A stretch of 64,000 bases of DNA from Fulvimarina uroteuthidis (GTDB lineage Bacteria > Pseudomonadota > Alphaproteobacteria > Rhizobiales > Rhizobiaceae). The stretch is from assembly GCF_034321785.1 (NCBI RefSeq), contig NZ_JAXLPB010000002.1:372001-436000 (forward strand). Direction: 5' to 3'. The notes beneath the pieces are model-generated. The model saw only the letters and a list, made by a program, of their open reading frames with translations, had not been told where the DNA came from and ran no database searches. Shown here piece after piece: positions 26,441 to 35,603 of the stretch (positions within the stretch are counted from its first letter, which is position 1; each line of letters begins with the position of its first letter). Made by a program: the position numbers and the translations under genes.

Positions 26441-26716
26441 ATGAGCAACACCCAACGTTTCGACCTTCCGGCCGAGGACAAGGAGCGCGTCATGCGCCTG
26501 ACGCAGGAGGTCTTCGTGCCGCACCTGCAGAAGGCCGTGGAGGAAGCCCGTCCCCAGGCCCCGTTCACCGAGGTGCTCAGCGCCGCCTCCAGCGCCTATG
26601 CCGATCTTCTCGACATGACCGTCGGCCGGGAAGCGGCCGTCAAGCTCCTGAAAAGCCTCGCCGATCACCTCGAGAAGCGGCCCGTGCGGCAGACGCCGGG
26701 CGAGACCCGGCAGTAA
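26441..26716 (+). CDS. Small conserved-looking protein of the secretion operon, unknown function
   Basis: A 91-residue soluble, helical-looking protein (ATG at 26441 after AGGAC) starting MSNTQRFDLPAEDKERVMRL. No signal peptide or membrane segment is seen. It follows the adaptor gene by 34 bases and is probably cotranscribed, which suggests a role in secretion or its control. I do not recognise the family. Confidence 0.65.
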   Translation: MSNTQRFDLPAEDKERVMRLTQEVFVPHLQKAVEEARPQAPFTEVLSAASSAYADLLDMTVGREAAVKLLKSLADHLEKRPVRQTPGETRQ

Positions 26717-26882
26717 GCTGCAAGATCCGTTCATCATTTTGCGCCTACACTGCGACATGATTCGCGCATGACCATCTGGAAGCCGGCGCCGAGATGGCGT
26801 ATCTTCGAGATTGGTGAAATGGTCGGTCCCGGTGTTACGTCTCGGAACCGTCACCAGCTCGGTGTGGGCGTTTTAGGGTTGG

Positions 26883-27197
26883 ATGATGGCAATACAGGCA
26901 GTACCGAACGAGGATACGACGCGACAACGCCTCCGCAAGGAAGGCGGGTTCTGGCTACGCCAGCGGCGCGAGGCGGCGGGGCTCTCCCAGCGCGAGCTCG
27001 CCGAGCGCGTCGATGTCGGCTACTACACGTTCGTCTCGCAGATCGAGGCGGGCCGCGGCCGCATTCCGGCCGAACGCTACAGCATCTGGGCCGATGCGCT
27101 CGACATGAACGCCAAGGACTTCGTCCGCAACATCATGGCGTTCTACGAGCCGACGACCTACGAGATCCTGTTCGGTGATGCAGGCCCCAACGCATGA
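26883..27197 (+). CDS. XRE-family helix-turn-helix protein
   Basis: A 104-residue protein whose residues 20-85 form a Cro/CI-type helix-turn-helix: LRQRREAAGLSQRELAERVD, then SQIEAGRGRIPAERYSIWAD. The C-terminus (NIMAFYEPTTYEILFG) may serve dimerisation. It stands alone between the secretion genes and the S-layer-like gene and is a good candidate for a local regulator acting on palindromes at 23118 or 29419. That link is inferred from position only. Confidence 0.85.
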   Translation: MMAIQAVPNEDTTRQRLRKEGGFWLRQRREAAGLSQRELAERVDVGYYTFVSQIEAGRGRIPAERYSIWADALDMNAKDFVRNIMAFYEPTTYEILFGDAGPNA

Positions 27198-27360
27198 GGC
27201 CTGCCGTCCGGCCGCCGACGCCGCAAGCGCCCATCGGGGCCCACCGGCGTTCCGTCGGGCGCGGCCGCGATTGTTCGCCCGTGACGGCGGGGCGGTGACG
27301 GCTCGCCCGTGACGGCCTGGAAGACTCGATGATCACGATGGTTTTGGACGGATCGGCGAA

Positions 27361-29340
27361 TTGACGGCAGCAATCTTCTCCTTCGCGCGGCGCCGCACCC
27401 ACGAGGCACCGCTCGCCCCCAAGATGCCCTGGCAGAACCAGGATCTTGCCGAACTCTACCGCGTGCGCGATCGCCTCGCGGCGGCCGGCCTCCCAGTCGA
27501 GGTGGAAGGCGGGGTCAGCGACGAGGGCGATCCCTGGTTCGTCTACCAGCAGACCGGCACCGACACGGTCGTCGTCCACATCTGCCGCATCGACACCGAG
27601 ATCCACATCATCAACTGCATCACCGGCAACGCCTATAGCGGGGCGAGCTTCCGCGAGGTCTCCGACCGGATGCTGGAGGATGCGCCGCTGGCGCTCGGCG
27701 CCGACATCCGCCGCGCCTCCAACGTGGTGCTGCATCCCAGCGCCTTCCTCACCGCCTTCGTTGCCGCCGCCATCATGCTGGTCGACCTCGTCGAGAACGG
27801 CCGGGCCGAAGCCGGCGAGATCGACGGCGGCGCGGACGCCGCCTCCACCGACGCCGCCCATGCCGACGCGGACGGCGCCGACGCCGCCGACGCGCCCGCG
27901 GGAGCCGGCTCGGCCGATGCCGAGGCCCTCGGCCTCGCGCAAGGCGGCGAGCGGCCCCAGGCGGGCGACGAGGCGGGCGAGGACGCCCAGCTCGGGCAGC
28001 GTCGGCTGCAGCTCCTGAAGGAGATGACCGGCTCCCTCTCGAGCGTGCCGGCCTCGGGCGCCCATGGCAGCATCCTGTCCGAGGTGCCGATGGCGAGCCT
28101 GTCGGCCGGCCTCTTCGCCGCCGAGCTGATGCGCGTCTTCGCGCAGGACAATCCGAACTGGCACATGCGCGACTATGCCGGCACGCTGGCCGCCGGCGTC
28201 GAGACCATCTTGTCGGCGCTCGATCCGCGCGGCGAGAAGGCGAACGCGCCCGATGCCGAAATCCACGTCCCGGCCGATCCCGACACCAGCCTCGTCAGCG
28301 CCCTCGATATCGCGGTGCGCAGCGACATGGCCGAGGCGGTGACGATCCGCACCGGCGCGCAGGCACCGGGCGAGACCGCCGATCGCGAGGCGCCGCTCCA
28401 CCGCGCCCATTTCGGCGACGCCCTGATACAGAAGGCCGGCCACGGCGCAGCGCCGGACGCCGCCGACATGACCGGCCCGGCCGCCACCGCACCGCTCGCC
28501 GGCACCGGCTCCGACACGGCGGCGCCCGCGCCACAGCGACAGGTCCCAGCCCGCGCCGAAAAGCAGGCGCCAGCGCCGGACGCACCCTCCTCTTCCTCTT
28601 CCTCGGAAGCCCGCAACACGCAGAGCAGCAGCACCAGCGCCCCGAATTCAGTCGGCGCGCAGGAAAGTCAGACCGTCGCCGCTTCGCGCGGCGGGTCCGA
28701 TAGCGTCTCGAACGCCGACAAGGCGGTCTCGCTCTCCACCGATGCCGGGCTCACCGCCGCGCGCTCGGCGCACAATATCGAATGGCTGGTCGGCCAGATC
28801 ACCCAGTCCAAACTTCTGTCGCCCGATCGCAAGGGCGCGGGCCAGCATACGGCCGACGCCAAAGCCGGCGACGGCGCGCGGGACAAAGGGGACGCCGACG
28901 ATCGCCCGGTCATCTCCCTGTCGGACAAGATCGCGGCAACCACCTCCGGCGAGAAGGACGGGATCTCCGGCTCCCTCGTCCTGTCGGGCAGCGCGGGCGA
29001 CCGCGCGCCGCAGGGCGACGACAAACCCGGCCTCGATTCGCACAAGCCGAGCGTCGACGTTCCCCTCGCCTTCACGGCGCCGGGCGAGCTCGTCGCGGGC
29101 CGGTTCGATGCGGTGCGCGTCGAGGCTGGCGCGGACCTGACCATCGCGGGCTTCGTGTTCGGCGAGGACATCGTAAGCTTCGAAAACGAATCAGTTGCAT
29201 CCCGCTACGCCGAGCATGTTTGGCAACAGGGGAACGATCTCCTGATGGGAGAGGCCGGAAGCGGCACCGTTAGGCTTGTCGGGGTCTTCGCCGATCCCTC
29301 CCTCATAATGCACGAAGGCGCCGGGCCGCTGGCCGCGTGA
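27361..29340 (+). CDS. Large Ala-rich protein with a hydrophobic segment and RTX-like C-terminal end, unknown function
   Basis: Three parts can be seen. Residues 1-120 look folded (WFVYQQTGTDTVVVHICRID) and end in a hydrophobic segment, VLHPSAFLTAFVAAAIMLVD. Residues 145-600 are Ala/Asp/Ser-rich and mostly low complexity, including a run of serines near 410. The last 60 residues (DLTIAGFVFGEDIVSFENES, GNDLLMGEAGSGTVRLVGVF) resemble the end of hemolysin-type secreted proteins, although no GGxGxDxUx repeats are present. The frame starts with TTG at 27361; an ATG at 27424 is possible. It lies between the secretion genes and the S-layer-like gene. It may be a secretion-linked membrane protein or a type I substrate; I do not recognise the family. 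Confidence 0.7.
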   Translation: MTAAIFSFARRRTHEAPLAPKMPWQNQDLAELYRVRDRLAAAGLPVEVEGGVSDEGDPWFVYQQTGTDTVVVHICRIDTEIHIINCITGNAYSGASFREVSDRMLEDAPLALGADIRRASNVVLHPSAFLTAFVAAAIMLVDLVENGRAEAGEIDGGADAASTDAAHADADGADAADAPAGAGSADAEALGLAQGGERPQAGDEAGEDAQLGQRRLQLLKEMTGSLSSVPASGAHGSILSEVPMASLSAGLFAAELMRVFAQDNPNWHMRDYAGTLAAGVETILSALDPRGEKANAPDAEIHVPADPDTSLVSALDIAVRSDMAEAVTIRTGAQAPGETADREAPLHRAHFGDALIQKAGHGAAPDAADMTGPAATAPLAGTGSDTAAPAPQRQVPARAEKQAPAPDAPSSSSSSEARNTQSSSTSAPNSVGAQESQTVAASRGGSDSVSNADKAVSLSTDAGLTAARSAHNIEWLVGQITQSKLLSPDRKGAGQHTADAKAGDGARDKGDADDRPVISLSDKIAATTSGEKDGISGSLVLSGSAGDRAPQGDDKPGLDSHKPSVDVPLAFTAPGELVAGRFDAVRVEAGADLTIAGFVFGEDIVSFENESVASRYAEHVWQQGNDLLMGEAGSGTVRLVGVFADPSLIMHEGAGPLAA

Positions 29341-29736
29341 GGGTTCCAACGAGGCCCCGCCATGTTGCGGCTGGGACACGAAAATCACCCGCCCGACAAT
29401 AGGAGCCTCTTGCCGATGTACAGCAATTGCTGTATCCCGATCTGGCACACAGGGTTCCGCCAGTGTGGGCTGAAAGAAACCCCCTACCGGACGGTAAAGT
29501 TCGGGACCTAATTTCGCCACGATCGATATGGTTCTTTGAAGTGTTACGACGTTCATTCTTAGTTCAGTGTTTCCGTGCGTCCGACAACAACGCCTTCCCC
29601 GATCGCTTGCACGCAAGCATCTGAAGCCCAACGGTTTCTTTGTCACGGCTCTCCCGCCGAGCCGTGACATGGCAGCCGAATTTTTCGGAACGCCAGACCC
29701 ACCGGCTGAGCCGGTTAAAGCCAAATGGAGACTTTC
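29341..29736 (+). promoter_or_regulatory. Long structured leader of the S-layer-like gene
   Basis: 396 bases without a gene precede the S-layer-like protein. Besides the palindrome at 29419, three hairpins line up towards the start codon: GCTTGC-AC-GCAAGC (29605-29618), a perfect 10-bp stem GTCACGGCTC...GAGCCGTGAC (29642-29668), and ACCGGC-TGA-GCCGGT (29701-29715). The ribosome site GGAG at 29727 lies a few bases on. Long, structured leaders that stabilise very abundant mRNAs are known for S-layer genes. The 29510-29560 stretch is the most AT-rich and may hold the promoter. Confidence 0.6.
29419..29434. promoter_or_regulatory. Perfect 16-base palindrome TACAGCAATTGCTGTA
   Basis: An exact inverted repeat about 300 bases upstream of the S-layer-like start codon. 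Its length and dyad symmetry suit an operator for a dimeric helix-turn-helix regulator. No second copy was noticed. Confidence 0.5.
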
Positions 29737-32088
29737 ATGGCTGCTAATGCTATCATGTTCAACGAGCAGTTTTATCTGACTCAGAATCCTGACGTCGCTG
29801 CCGCCGTTTCGCGCGGCCAGTTCGCTTCGGGTCAGGCGCACTTCAACCAGTTCGGCCGTTTCGAGTCGCGCGATCCGAATGCGTTCTTCGACACGTCCTT
29901 CTATCTCGGCCAGTACCCGGACGTCGCCGCGGCTGGCGTAAACCCGCTGACGCATTTCCTCGCGTTCGGTGCTCGTGAAGGTCGCGTTTTCAATGAAAAT
30001 GCGAAGTCCGCCATCGACACGGACAATAACGGCGTCGAGAACTTCAACGACGCAGCTTACCTTACTGCCAATCCGGACGTTGCTGCTGCGGTCACTTCTG
30101 GTCAGTTCGCGAACGGCTATCAGCACTACATCTTGTTTGGTCAGTTCGAAGGCCGTCCCGGCGCGGTTACCGATGGTGGGCAGGCTTTGAATGGCCCGTT
30201 CGCGCAGGGCGGCACCGGCGGCGGTGCAAACCCGGGCCAGACCTTCACGCTCACTAACAGTGTGGATGTCCTGAACGGCACGGCCAATAACGATACGTTC
30301 GTCGGTGATGCCGCTTCGGTTTCCGGTGCTGATCAGCTGAACGGAAGCGCAGGTACGGATACCTTCAACTCGTTCGGCGCTGGCGCTGCTGCGACTATTC
30401 CGCAGCTCAACAGCATTGAGAACGTGAACTTCGTCGCTCCGGTGGCTGGCTTTACCGGTGCCAACGTCTCCGCTATCGCTGGCGTTCAGAATCTCGGCCT
30501 GGTTAACACTGCAATTGCTTCTAACCTGCAGATTAACGCGGCTCAAAACGTCAGCTACACCGGCGTGACCGGCGGCGCGCAGACAATCACGACGACTGCC
30601 GCTGATACCGATGTGACGGCAACCCTTTCGGGCAGCACCGTTGCTTCGTTGGCTGTAACCGGCGCTGGTGTTACGACCATCAATCTTGCTGCAACTGGTT
30701 CGGCTGCAAGCACGATTACTGGCGCTCTGAGCTCCACGGGCACGGAAAGCACTGTCAACATCACCGGCACGCAGGCTTTGACCATCGGAAACGCTCTCGA
30801 TGCGAGCGTGAAGACGGTTAATGCTTCTTCTAACACCGGCGGCGTTACTGTTACCCTCGGAGCATCCGATGCAACCGTCACTGGCGGTACGGGCAATGAC
30901 ACCTTCAACTTCGGTGCAACGCTCACCACAGCGGATACGGTTGTTGGCGGGGCTGGCACCGATACGTTGGGGATAGACGGTGCGGACATCCGGGTTGCAG
31001 TTGCGAATGGTGTCCTACCTGCTCTTAATACCAAGGTATCGGGTATTGAGACCCTGCAGTTCAACGGCGCTAACGCTGGTCTCATCAGCGGCACGACCTT
31101 CACAAACACGGCAGTAACGAAGATCGTGTTCAACACCGCCGATGCGGCTACAGACACAGTCGACGCTGCTGGTTCGGCTCGGGTCTATGCATTCGGCGCG
31201 GCTAACTCTGGTAATGCACTGATCAACTTGGCCGCTGGTGTCAGCACGGTCAATCTCAGCCTTGATGCAAATGCAACCCCTATTACGGGTGGCGTTGAGG
31301 TTGGCACGCTTAAAATTGCTGCAGATGTCGCAGCTCCAGCGGGTCAGACTGCAACGGTAAATCTGGCTTCAACTGGTCCAAGTGCAGTCGTAAACACCAT
31401 TACTGCATTGGAAGCTGCTGTAGGCTCGACCTTCAACGTTTCCGGTAGCAATGATCTCACGATCACTGCCTTGACGAACGGTGGGACGATCAATGCTTCT
31501 GCGTTGACGGGTAAGCTGACTGTAACTGGTTCGGCTGCAAACGATGTTATCACCGGTGGTACTGGTGCTGACACGCTGACTGGCGGTGATGGCGTTGACA
31601 CCATCAACGGCGGTGCTGGTGCCGACATCATCGTGGGCGGCCTTGGTGCTGACTTGCTGACGGGTGGAGCAGGCATCGATACTTTCCGCTTCGGTACGGA
31701 CGGATCGGTTGCCGGTACATCTCTCGACAAGATCTCGGACTTCAACGCCGGTGGTGCTGATATCCTTGACTTCGGTGGTGCTGCGGTTCTGCTCGCAGCT
31801 GAAACGAATGGCACGACGGCTGGTACTGACGTTGACACTTCCGCAGGAGGCAAGGTCACGTTCGCTGCGGCCGACACAACCTTTGCTCAGAAGGTAACGG
31901 CAGTCCAGGCTGATACTCAGCTCGATGTGGCCGGTTCGGTCGCATTCTTCGAGAACGGTGCGAACACCTACGTGTACTACGCCGGTGCTGCCACTGGTAA
32001 CGCTGACGATCAGATCGTTGAGCTGACTGGGATCACGGGTCTGACGACGATTGCGGTCAACGCCGCTGGCGATATCACGATCGCCTAA
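29737..32088 (+). CDS. RTX/S-layer-like secreted protein with NPDV-type N-terminal repeats
   Basis: 783 residues. The N-terminus has three repeats of about 45-50 residues with the pattern xYLxxNPDVAAAVxxGQF...HFxxFGxxEGR (residues 5-145). The middle (180-600) is Ala/Thr/Asn/Gly/Val-rich and predicted to be stacked beta strands, like bacterial S-layer proteins. Calcium-binding GGxGxDxUx repeats lie near 605-650 (GGAGADIIVGGLGADLLTGG). The C-terminus is beta-rich and acidic, as in type I secretion substrates. No Cys and only nine Lys were counted. The start at ATG 29737 is preferred over 29725 because GGAG lies 7 bases before it. Codon use (GGT, GCT, AAC) and lower GC than the neighbours suggest very high expression. 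No signal peptide: export by the nearby type I system is likely. Confidence 0.88.
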   Translation: MAANAIMFNEQFYLTQNPDVAAAVSRGQFASGQAHFNQFGRFESRDPNAFFDTSFYLGQYPDVAAAGVNPLTHFLAFGAREGRVFNENAKSAIDTDNNGVENFNDAAYLTANPDVAAAVTSGQFANGYQHYILFGQFEGRPGAVTDGGQALNGPFAQGGTGGGANPGQTFTLTNSVDVLNGTANNDTFVGDAASVSGADQLNGSAGTDTFNSFGAGAAATIPQLNSIENVNFVAPVAGFTGANVSAIAGVQNLGLVNTAIASNLQINAAQNVSYTGVTGGAQTITTTAADTDVTATLSGSTVASLAVTGAGVTTINLAATGSAASTITGALSSTGTESTVNITGTQALTIGNALDASVKTVNASSNTGGVTVTLGASDATVTGGTGNDTFNFGATLTTADTVVGGAGTDTLGIDGADIRVAVANGVLPALNTKVSGIETLQFNGANAGLISGTTFTNTAVTKIVFNTADAATDTVDAAGSARVYAFGAANSGNALINLAAGVSTVNLSLDANATPITGGVEVGTLKIAADVAAPAGQTATVNLASTGPSAVVNTITALEAAVGSTFNVSGSNDLTITALTNGGTINASALTGKLTVTGSAANDVITGGTGADTLTGGDGVDTINGGAGADIIVGGLGADLLTGGAGIDTFRFGTDGSVAGTSLDKISDFNAGGADILDFGGAAVLLAAETNGTTAGTDVDTSAGGKVTFAAADTTFAQKVTAVQADTQLDVAGSVAFFENGANTYVYYAGAATGNADDQIVELTGITGLTTIAVNAAGDITIA

Positions 32089-32132
32089 TTTGTGAACTTT
32101 GGGCCGGCCCTCTGGGGAAGGTTACAGTTATG

Positions 32133-32165
32133 CGGCAGGGGGTCCTTGGGCTCCCTGCCGTTTCT
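32133..32165 (+). terminator. Terminator of the S-layer-like gene
   Basis: CGGCAGGG (32133-32140) pairs perfectly with CCCTGCCG (32152-32159), followed by TTTCTGT. It lies 45 bases after the stop codon. Confidence 0.8.
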
Positions 32166-32195
32166 GTATGAACGCCATTCCTAACGGGGAACAGC

Positions 32196-33737
32196 ATGAG
32201 CACTTGGACGTCCGGCTACGTCGCCGATATCGGATACACCCACGGGTTCTATCGCGAACTCACGCCGGCCCTGTTGCGATATCTGGCTCTGACACGCGGG
32301 CAACGTGCGCCCGATGTGGGTGCGGGGCTCGACTATTGCGAACTCGGCTGCGGCCAGGGCTTCTCGGTGAACCTTCTGGCGGCCACCAATCCGCAGGACC
32401 GTTTCCACGCCACCGATTTTAACCCCTCGCAGATTTCCGGCGCGCGAGCGCTTGCCGCTGACGCCGGGCTGTCCAACATCACCTTCCACGACACCGCCTT
32501 CGCCGACTTCGCGGACGCCCCCGGCCTGCCCGACAGCTTCGACGTCATCGCCCTCCACGGCATCTGGTCGTGGATCAGCGCGGAGAATCGGGCTGCGATC
32601 GTTGACTTCATCGCCCGGAAGCTGAAAGTCGGCGGCCTCGTCTACGTCTCCTACAACGCCCTGCCAGGCTGGGCGGCCGCCGCGCCCTTGCGCCACCTCA
32701 TGTACCTGCACGGCAAGGCCAAGGGCGGACCGACGATCGGGCGCATGGAGCCGGCGCTGAAATTCGTCGAGGCCATGCAGGCTTCGAACGCGGCCTATTT
32801 CCGGGCCAGTCCGGCCCTCAAGGACCGGTTCGAGAAGCTGAAGACCCTCAACCACAACTATCTCGCCCACGAATACATGAACGACGCCTGGAGCCTCTTC
32901 TACCATTCCGAGGTGGCCGGGGAGATGAGCGCGGCGAAGCTCGACTTTCTCGGCTCCGCCGCGCTTCTGGAAGGCGTCGACGCGATCAACCTCACCGCCG
33001 ACCAGCAGCAGGTGATGGCCGGCATCGACGATCCGGTGCTGCGCGAGACCGTGCGCGACTACATGACCAACCAGCAGTTCCGCCGCGACGTCTTCGTCAA
33101 GGGCCCGGTGCAGCTTGCGCCGCGCGCCGCGCAGGAGGCCTGGCTCGACCAGCGCTTCGCGCTGTCCACCAGCCGCGCCGACGTGCCCCTGAAAGTGACC
33201 GGCAGCCAGGGCGAGGCGGCGCTTCAGGCCGAGGTCTACACCCCGCTTCTCGACGGTCTCGCAGGCGGCCCGAAGACCGTGCGCGACCTCGTCGCCGATC
33301 CCGCGATCGCCGGCCTCGGCGGGGCGCGCCTGCAGCAAGCCTTCACCGTGCTCGTCGGCTCGGGCCATCTCCAGCCCTGCCTTCCGGCCAAGGACGAGGC
33401 CAGACGCGCCAAGGGCACCAAGGCCTTCAACCGCGCCGTGATCGAGCGCGCGCTCGACGGCGCCGATCTCGCCTTCCTCGCCTCCCCCGTCACCGGCGGC
33501 GGGGTGACGGTCGGAAGGTTCCAGCAATTGTTCCTAAAGGCGCTCTTCGACGGGAAGAAGAGCCCGGACGAGTGGGCGTCCTTCGTCTGGCAGGTCCTTT
33601 CGGCCCAGAACCAGCGCATTCTGAAAGACGGCAGGACGCTGGAGACGGCCGAAGAGAACCTCTCCGAGCTGAAGGTTCAAGCGGACACGTTCTCCGAGAA
33701 GCAGCTGCCGGTCTTGAAAAGCTTGCAGGTGGCATGA
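32196..33737 (+). CDS. Methyltransferase with regulatory domain, PKMT-like (protein lysine methyltransferase candidate)
   Basis: A 513-residue class I SAM-dependent methyltransferase. Motif I is YCELGCGQGFSVNLLA near residue 48, post-motif ATDFNPSQ near 72 and FDVIALHGIWSWI near 110. After the catalytic domain (to about 190) comes a helical region (NHNYLAHEYMNDAWSLFYHS) and a C-terminal winged-type region. This order matches the methyltransferase regulatory-domain proteins that include the rickettsial PKMT enzymes, which methylate lysines of the surface protein OmpB. The gene directly follows the S-layer-like gene, so that protein is the obvious candidate substrate; this is inference. ATG at 32196 follows GGGGAACAG. 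Confidence 0.85.
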   Translation: MSTWTSGYVADIGYTHGFYRELTPALLRYLALTRGQRAPDVGAGLDYCELGCGQGFSVNLLAATNPQDRFHATDFNPSQISGARALAADAGLSNITFHDTAFADFADAPGLPDSFDVIALHGIWSWISAENRAAIVDFIARKLKVGGLVYVSYNALPGWAAAAPLRHLMYLHGKAKGGPTIGRMEPALKFVEAMQASNAAYFRASPALKDRFEKLKTLNHNYLAHEYMNDAWSLFYHSEVAGEMSAAKLDFLGSAALLEGVDAINLTADQQQVMAGIDDPVLRETVRDYMTNQQFRRDVFVKGPVQLAPRAAQEAWLDQRFALSTSRADVPLKVTGSQGEAALQAEVYTPLLDGLAGGPKTVRDLVADPAIAGLGGARLQQAFTVLVGSGHLQPCLPAKDEARRAKGTKAFNRAVIERALDGADLAFLASPVTGGGVTVGRFQQLFLKALFDGKKSPDEWASFVWQVLSAQNQRILKDGRTLETAEENLSELKVQADTFSEKQLPVLKSLQVA

Positions 33738-33990
33738 GGCTCTTCGGCCGAATCGTTCCAGAATTGGATTGTGGGCGAATTGTCAGGTGGTTCTGGAAAG
33801 AGCTGACAAAAGTCCACAGTGAAACAGTATGTTACGGGTAGGAAAAGTCACTGACCGGAGTTTTCGCTTCCGGCTGGCCGAAGTTAGCCAGGATGTGCCT
33901 AACCGGTCCTCCAGAGAGCCTAGAAAGTCGGTATACGGTCGGAGGAACGGCGGACGAAGCAAGGCGTACCGTACGCCAATGTTCCAATGC

Positions 33991-35172
33991 TCAATTCCCA
34001 TTCGGAAGGATAGGCAAAGCGTCCGCGTTGATGACGGTCCCCGCCAGCTGGGCGGCCTTGCTGAGTGTATCCTGGTTGACGTGAGCATAGCGCTGGGTCG
34101 TGCGAACCTGAGTATGCCCAAGGAGATTCTGGACGACGTAGAGGGAAACCCCGTTGTTTACGAGAAAGCTGGCGAAGGAGTGCCGGAGATCGTGCAAGCG
34201 GATATCCTTCAACCCAGCGCGGTCACGAATACGGACCCACGGGTAATGAAGAGACGGGGATGGCTCGCCGGTCACGGGGCTCGGAAAGATGTAAGGGTTG
34301 TTGGGAAGGCGCTCGACTGAGTTCAGAAGAGTGACCGCTTGGTCGTTCAGGGCGATGAAGCGCGACTTACCGGATTTCGAGACCGGGACGTAGAGCGTTC
34401 GGTGCTGCCAGTCCACGTAGTCCCACTTCGCATAAGTGATCTCGTTGCGCCTGGCGCCGGTAAGCAAGAGGAGGAGGATAGCCTGGGCGGCGACCGTGTT
34501 CTCGTCTTCCTTGATGGAGATAAGAAGGGCGCGGACTTCATCCTGAGTGAGGAACCGCTCCCGGTGCTGCGTGGGGGCAAGGGTGAGATCAGCGGTTGGA
34601 TTGTCCGTGATGCCGGAAATCTTCCACTTACGAGCGAGATTGAACATGAACCGCAGCAGGATGATCGCGCGGTTTACCGTACCCGGCGCATACTCCTTAG
34701 CCTTCATCCGCTGAGCGAAAGCGGCAATCTGCTCCGCGGTGATCGTATCAAGGGGCTTTGATCCCAACGCGGGGACGATGTGGACGCGCAGCATGGTTTC
34801 GTCGGTCTTCCAGCTCCGCTTGTTCTCCTTCGCATGAGGAAGGTACCGCGACTGAACGAATTCAGCGAGCGTGGGAATTTGCCGCTTCTCCTGGCGCTTC
34901 GCTTGGGGGTCCTCCCCCATATGCGCCCGAACGAGAATGGATTTGCCCGACTGCCGCGCCTCGTCGAGTGAGAACACGTCGGCGGAACCGATCTTGAGCT
35001 GGCGCTTGATCCCGTGCTCGGTCGTGTAGCGTTGATAGAAGGTTTTGCCACCCGATGAGCGGACTTCCAGCATGAAGCCCTTCTGTTTGGTATCGAAGAA
35101 TTCGGTCTTGCCTTTGCCGGCGGGACAGGCGGCAGTTCGGACAAAATGGTTGGTAAGGTTGGCGGTGGGCAT
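33991..35172 (-). CDS. Tyrosine-type site-specific integrase of an integrated element
   Basis: A 393-residue phage/ICE-type integrase. An arm-binding N-terminal domain (to about 95), a core-binding SAM-like domain (100-195) and the catalytic domain follow in order. The catalytic set is complete: Arg241 (TGARRNEI), Lys near 268 (SKSGKSR), His327 and Arg330 (LHDLRHSF), His353 (LGHTQ) and Tyr362 (TTQRYAH). It sits at the left end of a block of accessory genes whose right end interrupts an S-layer-like gene near 41119. No tRNA is seen next to it, so the attachment site is unclear. A related truncated integrase is encoded at 43720. Confidence 0.93.
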   Translation of the reverse strand: MPTANLTNHFVRTAACPAGKGKTEFFDTKQKGFMLEVRSSGGKTFYQRYTTEHGIKRQLKIGSADVFSLDEARQSGKSILVRAHMGEDPQAKRQEKRQIPTLAEFVQSRYLPHAKENKRSWKTDETMLRVHIVPALGSKPLDTITAEQIAAFAQRMKAKEYAPGTVNRAIILLRFMFNLARKWKISGITDNPTADLTLAPTQHRERFLTQDEVRALLISIKEDENTVAAQAILLLLLTGARRNEITYAKWDYVDWQHRTLYVPVSKSGKSRFIALNDQAVTLLNSVERLPNNPYIFPSPVTGEPSPSLHYPWVRIRDRAGLKDIRLHDLRHSFASFLVNNGVSLYVVQNLLGHTQVRTTQRYAHVNQDTLSKAAQLAGTVINADALPILPNGN

Positions 35173-35339
35173 TGTGTCTCCGACGAATTTCGGAACCTGC
35201 GGTTTACGGATCGCTGGTCCTCTCGTTTGCTTCGGCGGCGATATGGAGAAATTGCCCTGCTGAAACTCACAGGCTGAAGGTCAGGTCCTGGAGCGTTTCG
35301 GCGTCGGCAAAGTCGGAAGAGCGTCGGACGAAACTGACT

Positions 35340-35603
35340 TCAACCGAGAGGACCGATCCCCGCGTCATAGAGGTAGACCGTCACGGGAAATGGCCAGGTC
35401 GTCTCGGCATGAAGCAGCGCATCTCGCACGGTCGTGTCGCAAAGATCGGCGACGTGGAAATAATCCGGATGCTGCGTAACGACATCGAACCTGAAGGGAC
35501 CGGCGTCGTAGCCGTTGGGATTGTCGTGGATGGTCGGCTCGAACACGGCGTCGATATCGACGACGAAAAGATCGGTACGGTGGTCGCGGATATTGCCGAT
35601 CAT
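35340..35603 (-). CDS. Hypothetical protein, last gene of the nuclease operon
   Basis: An 87-residue protein (MIGNIRDHRTDLFVVDIDAV). Its ATG overlaps the stop of the previous gene (ATGA), which picks this start out of a longer open frame. Acidic and aromatic-rich, with no membrane segment. No family is recognised. Coupling with the upstream genes suggests a shared job. Confidence 0.6.
   Translation of the reverse strand: MIGNIRDHRTDLFVVDIDAVFEPTIHDNPNGYDAGPFRFDVVTQHPDYFHVADLCDTTVRDALLHAETTWPFPVTVYLYDAGIGPLG

Noticed and set aside
33738..33990. tRNA as attachment site next to the integrase
   Set aside because: The 253 bases show no cloverleaf with a GTTC-type T-loop and CCA-side stem; no tRNA was recognised anywhere in the window.
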